Below, piece after piece: positions 5,697 to 9,043 of a stretch of DNA of 9,043 nucleotides. Position 1 is the stretch's first letter, and each line of letters opens with the position of its first letter. The translations under genes were made by a program, and so were the position numbers. The DNA is from an uncultured Mycoplasmatota bacterium. Lineage in GTDB: Bacteria; Bacillota_I; Bacilli_A; RF39; UBA660. The stretch is from contig CAMLYN010000038.1 in assembly GCA_946491675.1 (NCBI GenBank), forward strand, positions 1 to 9,043, read 5' to 3'. The notes beneath the pieces were generated by a model, which saw only the letters and a list, made by a program, of their open reading frames with translations, was not told where the DNA came from and did not search any database.

Positions 5697-6923
5697 TTAC
5701 GACAAAATTATTATAATTAGAAAAGTTAAGTATATTCCCCATACTAAACCAACAACAAAGCTTAACAATAATGAATCAATAAAAGCAGCTTTATTGCTCT
5801 TTTCAAGAACTAAAGTTTTTGGTTTTTCAACTTTCTTAATTGTTTCATCTTGCCTTTCAGTTATTTCTTTAGCAACTCTTTGATCATTTAATTTAGTCAT
5901 TTGTTCAGGAGTCAACAAATAATTATTCATTAAAAAATCTATTTGTTTAACTGTTAAATCATAAAGATATTGATTAATAAATAATTCAACATCCAAATTA
6001 TTTTTTCCTTTAATTAATAATTGTGTTACTACCAATTCATCATATGGCGGATAAACTATTTTAGAAGTATCATCATTAGTTTTTTCATCGACACTTTCAG
6101 CTTCATCAACTTTTCTAACAGCCAAACCATCATCATTTTTATCAATCGTTAAAATTTGATCATCATCTTGATTATAAAATATTTTATCATGAGCACTTCC
6201 TAATATTGTATCGCCACTAGAAGTTGGTTGACTATTAATCAAACTATTTCCTAAGTTATTTTGCATAACTGTACTTTCCATATTCACTTCTTCTTTTTGA
6301 AATTTTAAAATATCATTAGCAATAGCTAAAGAGTTTTCTTTACCATCGCCAGATTGAAAAGAAAGTGATTCATTTTGCCTATTTTGAAATTGATCAACAA
6401 AATTACGGTTGTCATGACTATCATCCAAAATTCTTACCTTACCATCTTCATCTTTAAATTTAATATAATCTTTATCGCCAATTTCAAAAGTAGTAATTCC
6501 CTCTAAATTTAAAGGAGCATTTTTCATAACATCATCAAAATAACTAAGTAATTGAAGAATATTTTTATCGACCAATTCATCCTTAAAATCAAGTTCTTGT
6601 ATATTTTTTAGTAATTCAGGATGTGTATTAATATAGCGATTAGCCAAAGCCACATCATCCATTAAAGATTTTTTATCTTTATACTTACCATTTTTAATAT
6701 TATTCTTTAAAGATTGCATAATATAATCAATCAATATATTTTCAGCTTTAGTAGCCTCTTTTATTTCAAACTTCAAATTTAAAGATAATCCTTGAGCCTT
6801 ACTTAAATCTAAACTAATTACCTCTTCATTATTTTTTAAAATTAAAAATGAACCATTATTTAATTTTATTAATCCAATCGTATCGAAAATATTACCTTTA
6901 TATATTACTCTACTAGGTAGCAT
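5697..6923 (-). CDS. Tail-anchored acidic protein of unknown function, upstream of ezrA
   Basis: I do not recognise this family. The frame is open from 6992, but the ATG at 6923 has GGTG (6932-6929) at 5-nt spacing and fits the promoter at 6992-6964, giving 408 residues. Residues 1-55 look like a small beta-rich domain (LPSRVIYKGN, IGLIKLNNGSFLILKN). A helical part follows to about 140, then a long low-complexity linker rich in Asp, Asn, Ser, Gln and Glu (about 170-290). A helical segment near 300-350 contains E-L-F-I-N-Q-Y-L and T-P-E-Q-M. The extreme C-terminus (about 381-407) is one hydrophobic helix ending I-I-I-I-L-S. With no N-terminal signal, this predicts a tail-anchored protein whose bulk is in the cytosol, the same face as EzrA. 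Co-transcription with ezrA suggests, but does not show, a role in division or envelope work. Confidence 0.85.
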   Translation of the reverse strand: MLPSRVIYKGNIFDTIGLIKLNNGSFLILKNNEEVISLDLSKAQGLSLNLKFEIKEATKAENILIDYIMQSLKNNIKNGKYKDKKSLMDDVALANRYINTHPELLKNIQELDFKDELVDKNILQLLSYFDDVMKNAPLNLEGITTFEIGDKDYIKFKDEDGKVRILDDSHDNRNFVDQFQNRQNESLSFQSGDGKENSLAIANDILKFQKEEVNMESTVMQNNLGNSLINSQPTSSGDTILGSAHDKIFYNQDDDQILTIDKNDDGLAVRKVDEAESVDEKTNDDTSKIVYPPYDELVVTQLLIKGKNNLDVELFINQYLYDLTVKQIDFLMNNYLLTPEQMTKLNDQRVAKEITERQDETIKKVEKPKTLVLEKSNKAAFIDSLLLSFVVGLVWGIYLTFLIIIILS

Positions 6924-6963
6924 ATTATCACCAATACCATTGTAACACATTTTTCGACAAAAT

Positions 6964-6992
6964 ACTATAATAAATTTTATTGATTTTAACAA
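6964..6992 (-). promoter_or_regulatory. Promoter of the tail-anchored gene and ezrA
   Basis: On the minus strand TTGTTA (6992-6987), a 17-bp spacer and TATAGT (6969-6964) lie ahead of the ATG at 6923. Start is expected near 6957, with a leader of about 34 nt. It is interleaved with the plus-strand promoter at 6980-7008. Confidence 0.55.
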
Positions 6993-7008
6993 AACTACGT
7001 GCTATTAT
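6980..7008 (+). promoter_or_regulatory. Promoter of the ATP-grasp gene
   Basis: TTGATT (6980-6985), a 17-bp spacer and TATTAT (7003-7008) precede the ATG at 7025. The expected start is near 7015, so the leader would be only about 10 nt and holds the AGAGGTG ribosome site (7014-7020). The -35 region sits between the -35 and -10 of the opposite promoter, so RNA polymerase could hardly use both at once. Confidence 0.55.
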
Positions 7009-7024
7009 ATATAAGAGGTGATAC

Positions 7025-8002
7025 ATGAAAAAAATTATTTTTTTATTAAAATCAGTAAAATTATCTAGTCTTAAAACACTATTTGAAGTAACCAAAAAAG
7101 TAAAAAAGCAAAGCAATAAGAAGTTTGTTATTTTCGATATATTAAAATGCTCTTTTAAATATGAAGCAGCCTTTTATGATTACTTAGAATTTGAATTTTA
7201 TCTCCTCAATGATGAACAACGAAAAACATATTTAACAAGTGGAAAAAATAATCAAATTGTTAAAATATTTAATGATAAAAATTATTGGCATATCCTTGAC
7301 AATAAAAATGAATTTAATAATCATTTTAAAAAATATCTTAAAAGAGATTATTTAAATCCCCATTTCACCAAAGAACAATTAAACATATTTTTAAAAGACA
7401 AAAGTAATATAATGGCTAAACCAACAGATGGTGTCGGTGGTGAAGGAATTAAAATTATTAATTCAAAAGATAAAAATATTTATGAAAATTATAACAATTA
7501 TTTACTCGAAGAAATAATTGTTCAAGATCCAAAACTAGCCGAATTATATGATAAATCTGTCAATTCTATTAGAATGTTTACATTTTTTGATGGAGAAAAA
7601 GCATATTTATTACAATCTATTTTAAAAATAGGAAATGGCGGTTACGTTGATAATTTCTCTTCTTATGGCATGTATGCCTTTTTAAACGATAAGGGAACAG
7701 TTATAACTCCAGCTATTGACAAAAACGACAATATTTACGGAATCCATCCGATTAGTAAAAAACAAATTCTAAATTTTCAAGTTCCACAATTTGAACAAGC
7801 TAAAGAGTTAATTTTAAAAGCCGCTAAAGACCTTCCACAAATTCAATATATTGGTTGGGATGTTGCCATTAGTAATAATGGTCCTTGTATCATAGAAGGT
7901 AATAGTTATCCTGGTATTTTTCAAATTAAACCAAGATTTAGTAAAGATAAAATTGGTATTTTACCTAAATATGAAAAAATTATGAAAATAAAGCTCAAAT
8001 GA
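7025..8002 (+). CDS. Sugar-transfer-associated ATP-grasp protein
   Basis: The 325-residue protein belongs to the ATP-grasp superfamily, whose enzymes join a carboxylate to an amine or similar nucleophile through an acyl-phosphate, using ATP and Mg. It resembles the branch often found in surface polysaccharide and glycan loci (ATPgrasp_ST type). Visible marks are an N-terminal lead-in (Y-L-E-F-E-F-Y, W88-H-I-L-D-N-K), the nucleotide-binding KPTDGVGGEG (132-141) for Lys and the glycine loop, E162-E163, N180-S-I-R, and the metal-binding end D279 and E291-G-N-S-Y-P-G. No signal peptide or membrane helix is seen, so it is cytosolic. The start at 7025 has a good ribosome site. It stands alone, with no glycosyltransferase beside it, so the substrate cannot be inferred. 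The fold is secure; the substrate is unknown. Confidence 0.85.
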   Translation: MKKIIFLLKSVKLSSLKTLFEVTKKVKKQSNKKFVIFDILKCSFKYEAAFYDYLEFEFYLLNDEQRKTYLTSGKNNQIVKIFNDKNYWHILDNKNEFNNHFKKYLKRDYLNPHFTKEQLNIFLKDKSNIMAKPTDGVGGEGIKIINSKDKNIYENYNNYLLEEIIVQDPKLAELYDKSVNSIRMFTFFDGEKAYLLQSILKIGNGGYVDNFSSYGMYAFLNDKGTVITPAIDKNDNIYGIHPISKKQILNFQVPQFEQAKELILKAAKDLPQIQYIGWDVAISNNGPCIIEGNSYPGIFQIKPRFSKDKIGILPKYEKIMKIKLK

Positions 8003-8011
8003 AAAAGTAAA

Positions 8012-8040
8012 TTGACCAATTAAAAAAAATAGTGTAATAT
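8012..8040 (+). promoter_or_regulatory. Promoter-like sequence after the ATP-grasp gene
   Basis: TTGACC (8012-8017), a 17-bp spacer and TAATAT (8035-8040, within TAATATAAT) resemble a sigma-A promoter pointing right. The -35 lies in the small dyad AATTG-AC-CAATT. No gene follows before the terminator at 8224-8275, so it would drive a non-coding transcript of about 225 nt, or it is a relic of the transposon insertion. Confidence 0.4.
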
Positions 8041-8049
8041 AATATTATC

Positions 8050-8211
8050 GAATGACTTAATGCACCAAAAATAATATATAAAATCAAATTATATGTTAAA
8101 AAAAGTGGTTTAATTAGTTTTTCAAGCCATGGAGAAAAGAGTCGAACACTATTTTGTGAATGACTAAAAGCACCAATTAAGATGCTAAAATATGAAAGAT
8201 TAAATGTGCCA
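8050..8211 (+). repeat. Three direct copies of an 18-bp repeat (left end of the decayed element)
   Basis: Ungapped copies lie at 8050-8067 (GAATGACTTAATGCACCA), 8158-8175 (GAATGACTAAAAGCACCA) and 8194-8211 (GAAAGATTAAATGTGCCA). The spacings (90 and 18 bp) are irregular. They lie beyond the stop of the transposase remnant, as expected for repeated transposase-binding sites at one end of an insertion element. Confidence 0.6.
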
Positions 8212-8223
8212 TTTTACCCATTC

Positions 8224-8275
8224 GATAATAATAAATAATTGTGCCTAAGGCTTCATTATTTATTATTATCTTTTT
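8224..8275 (+). terminator. Long-stem rightward terminator
   Basis: GATAATAATAAATAA (8224-8238) pairs perfectly with 8256-8270 over 15 bp. The apex has GCC-TAA-GGC as a small inner stem, and five Ts follow (8271-8275). The polarity is rightward, fitting an end for the ATP-grasp transcript or for a transcript from 8012-8040. It overlaps the stop codon of the transposase remnant on the other strand. Confidence 0.65.
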
Positions 8276-8406
8276 AAAAGATTAGGTTTAAGTATAATAT
8301 CTTGTGGGCTGATATAATAGAAACCTAATTTTTTTAATGTTTCAATTCCAAATTTTTTGACCATCATTTCATACGGTGTTTTCCCATTTTCAATAACTCC
8401 TTTCAT
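8266..8406 (-). pseudogene. C-terminal remnant of a DDE-type transposase
   Basis: From the ATG at 8406 the minus strand encodes 46 residues ending at TAA (8268-8266). The pattern N-G-K-T-P-Y-E, then K-F-G-x-E-T-L-K-K-L-G, then I-x-P-x-D-I-I-L-K-P-x-L-L-K resembles the C-terminus of integrase-core transposases of the IS1202/ISNCY kind, from memory of the family. The frame stays open to 8514, but the upstream residues (A-I-I-I-S-L-F-Y) do not look like a transposase. The catalytic domain is absent, so this is a remnant. A chance small protein is the alternative. Confidence 0.45.
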
Positions 8407-8467
8407 TAATGAGTAAAACAGCGATATTATTATAGCAAAAAAAGTATTATTTGCAGTTGTGATATTT

Positions 8468-8516
8468 GAAAGACTAAATAAACCATCGTATATTTTATTG
8501 GTGCATTTAAATATTC
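8468..8516. repeat. Direct and inverted copies of the 18-bp repeat (right end)
   Basis: GAAAGACTAAATAAACCA at 8468-8485 is a fourth direct copy. TGGTGCATTTAAATATTC at 8499-8516 is an inverted copy matching the consensus GAAWGAYTAAATGCACCA at 16 of 18 positions. The inverted copy is the natural partner of the one at 8050 as a terminal inverted repeat. Confidence 0.5.
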
Positions 8517-8550
8517 ATTCAAATTTATGAAAATAAATTTACAATAGTTA

Positions 8551-8579
8551 TTGACTTATATTTAAAAGAATAATATAAT
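8551..8579 (+). promoter_or_regulatory. Sigma-A promoter of rpsD
   Basis: TTGACT (8551-8556), a 17-bp spacer and a perfect TATAAT (8574-8579) give a strong promoter, as expected for a ribosomal protein gene. Start is expected near 8586. The sequence TGGTGCATCTAA at 8582-8593, which covers the expected start, matches one arm of the 18-bp repeat in inverted sense. Confidence 0.8.
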
Positions 8580-8585
8580 ATTGGT

Positions 8586-8683
8586 GCATCTAAGCAGCGT
8601 TAGTATGAAATTTTTATTAAATTAAACACCCTATTAAATTGGCATATTAACCTTTTAGATTAAAAGAAAGGAGTGAATTTTAG
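8586..8683 (+). promoter_or_regulatory. rpsD mRNA leader, possible S4 autoregulatory site
   Basis: The leader is about 98 nt, far longer than the others in this window. It holds CTAA-GCAGCG-TTAG (8590-8603) and CTTTT-AGATT-AAAAG (8652-8666), the latter directly before the ribosome site AAAGGAG (8667-8673). In Bacillus subtilis S4 represses its own translation by binding a structured rpsD leader. Whether these stems form that target is inference; I did not see the full known fold. Confidence 0.35.
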
Positions 8684-9043
8684 ATGGCAAGATATACAGG
8701 AAGTATTAATCGCGTATCAAGACGTTTAGGTTTTTCAACTTTAGAAAATGGTAAAGAATTAGCTAAAAGACCTTATGCTCCAGGACAACATGGTAATAAA
8801 AGAGCTAAAAAATTATCTAACTATGGTGTACAATTACAAGAAAAACAAAAACTTAGATTTATGTACGGATTGAGTGAAAAACAATTCAAAACAACATTTG
8901 AAAAAGCTGGTAAAATGAAAGGTGTTCATGGCGATAACTTATTTAAATTACTAGAAAGTCGTTTAGATAATTTAGTTTATCGTTTAGGTTTTTCAACTAC
9001 AAGACGTGGTGCTAGACAATTAGTAAATCACGGACATATTACT
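8684..9043 (+). CDS. rpsD: 30S ribosomal protein S4, 5' part
   Basis: S4 binds 16S rRNA early in 30S assembly and lines the mRNA entry channel. The 120 residues present match the start of bacterial S4 (about 200 residues in full): [29 protein letters not shown] and the S4 RNA-binding domain from about residue 93 ([21 protein letters not shown]). The frame runs off the window end, so it is partial by position, not broken. No cysteines occur in the N-terminal region, so this is the zinc-free form. The ATG at 8684 follows AAAGGAG at 8667-8673. S4 often represses its own synthesis through the leader. Confidence 0.98.
   Translation, partial: MARYTGSINRVSRRLGFSTLENGKELAKRPYAPGQHGNKRAKKLSNYGVQLQEKQKLRFMYGLSEKQFKTTFEKAGKMKGVHGDNLFKLLESRLDNLVYRLGFSTTRRGARQLVNHGHIT

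Larger units (their letters stand above)
8050..8516 (-). mobile_element. Decayed, internally deleted insertion element
   Basis: The block is bounded by opposed copies of the 18-bp repeat (8050-8067 forward, 8499-8516 inverted, 16 of 18 to the consensus) and contains only the C-terminal end of a transposase-like frame on the minus strand. Most of a full transposase is missing, so it cannot move by itself. No target duplication directly abuts these limits. The element limits are inferred from the repeats. Confidence 0.45.

Noticed and set aside
6928..7116. Minus-strand frame of 62 residues
   Set aside because: It overlaps both divergent promoters and the start of the ATP-grasp gene, has no ribosome site and matches no family; it is a shadow.
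8407..8514. N-terminal extension of the transposase remnant
   Set aside because: The frame is open, but the residues are low-complexity and hydrophobic and do not resemble a catalytic core; the stretch also contains two of the 18-bp repeats.
8050..8516. CRISPR array
   Set aside because: The 18-bp repeats are degenerate, irregularly spaced (18 to about 260 bp) and occur in both orientations, and no cas genes are present.
1..9043. DGR reverse transcriptase, accessory gene or template repeat inside the window
   Set aside because: No frame shows reverse transcriptase motifs, and no third copy of the block edges (AATCGTTCTAG or CGCGCAGTTAT) was found on either strand.

Overview
The window is AT-rich DNA, with coding regions near 28-30% GC by eye. 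It comes from a low-GC Bacillota (Firmicutes), probably an Erysipelotrichales/RF39-like or other gut Bacilli lineage. Reasons are AT-biased codons, strong AGGAGG-type ribosome sites, near-consensus sigma-A promoters with 17-bp spacers, and the genes thiI, ezrA and rpsD, which sit close together in many Bacillota. TGA is used as a stop (pilin-like gene and ATP-grasp gene) and Trp is TGG, so the code is table 11 and not a Mycoplasma code. The exact taxon cannot be fixed from the window.

Minus strand, in transcription order from right to left: a tail-anchored protein of unknown function (6923-5697), then ezrA (5657-3954), 39 nt apart and ended by a clean terminator. Next is a gene for a large prepilin-like surface protein (3869-2220) with its own promoter, then two tandem terminator-like hairpins. 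An unrecognised 220-residue gene follows (1920-1258), again with its own promoter and terminator, and finally thiI (1191-43), the tRNA 4-thiouridine/thiazole sulfur-transfer enzyme. Plus strand: an ATP-grasp gene (7025-8002) is divergent from the tail-anchored gene. A 680-bp gap holds a decayed insertion element, an 18-bp repeat family and a terminator, and then the promoter, leader and first 120 codons of rpsD (8684 to the window end).

The standout is the prepilin-like gene. It carries two 96-bp blocks (3026-2931 and 2393-2298, coding sense) that are identical at both edges and differ at 31 positions in between. Most differences change amino acids, and 20 of 31 have an adenine in one copy. 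The blocks are about 50% GC in an AT-rich gene and end at the same 11-bp sequence inside lectin-like domains ending in G/S-V-R-A-V-I. Perfect inverted repeats lie just downstream. This is the expected look of variable regions of a diversity-generating retroelement (DGR). No reverse transcriptase or template repeat is in the window, so the target would be served from elsewhere in the genome. If correct, the cell displays a membrane-anchored pilin-like protein with two separately diversified binding faces.

The housekeeping genes (ezrA for division, thiI for tRNA modification, rpsD for the ribosome) form the conserved backbone. The pilin-like gene, the unknown 220-residue gene, the ATP-grasp gene and the transposon remnant look like accessory insertions into it.
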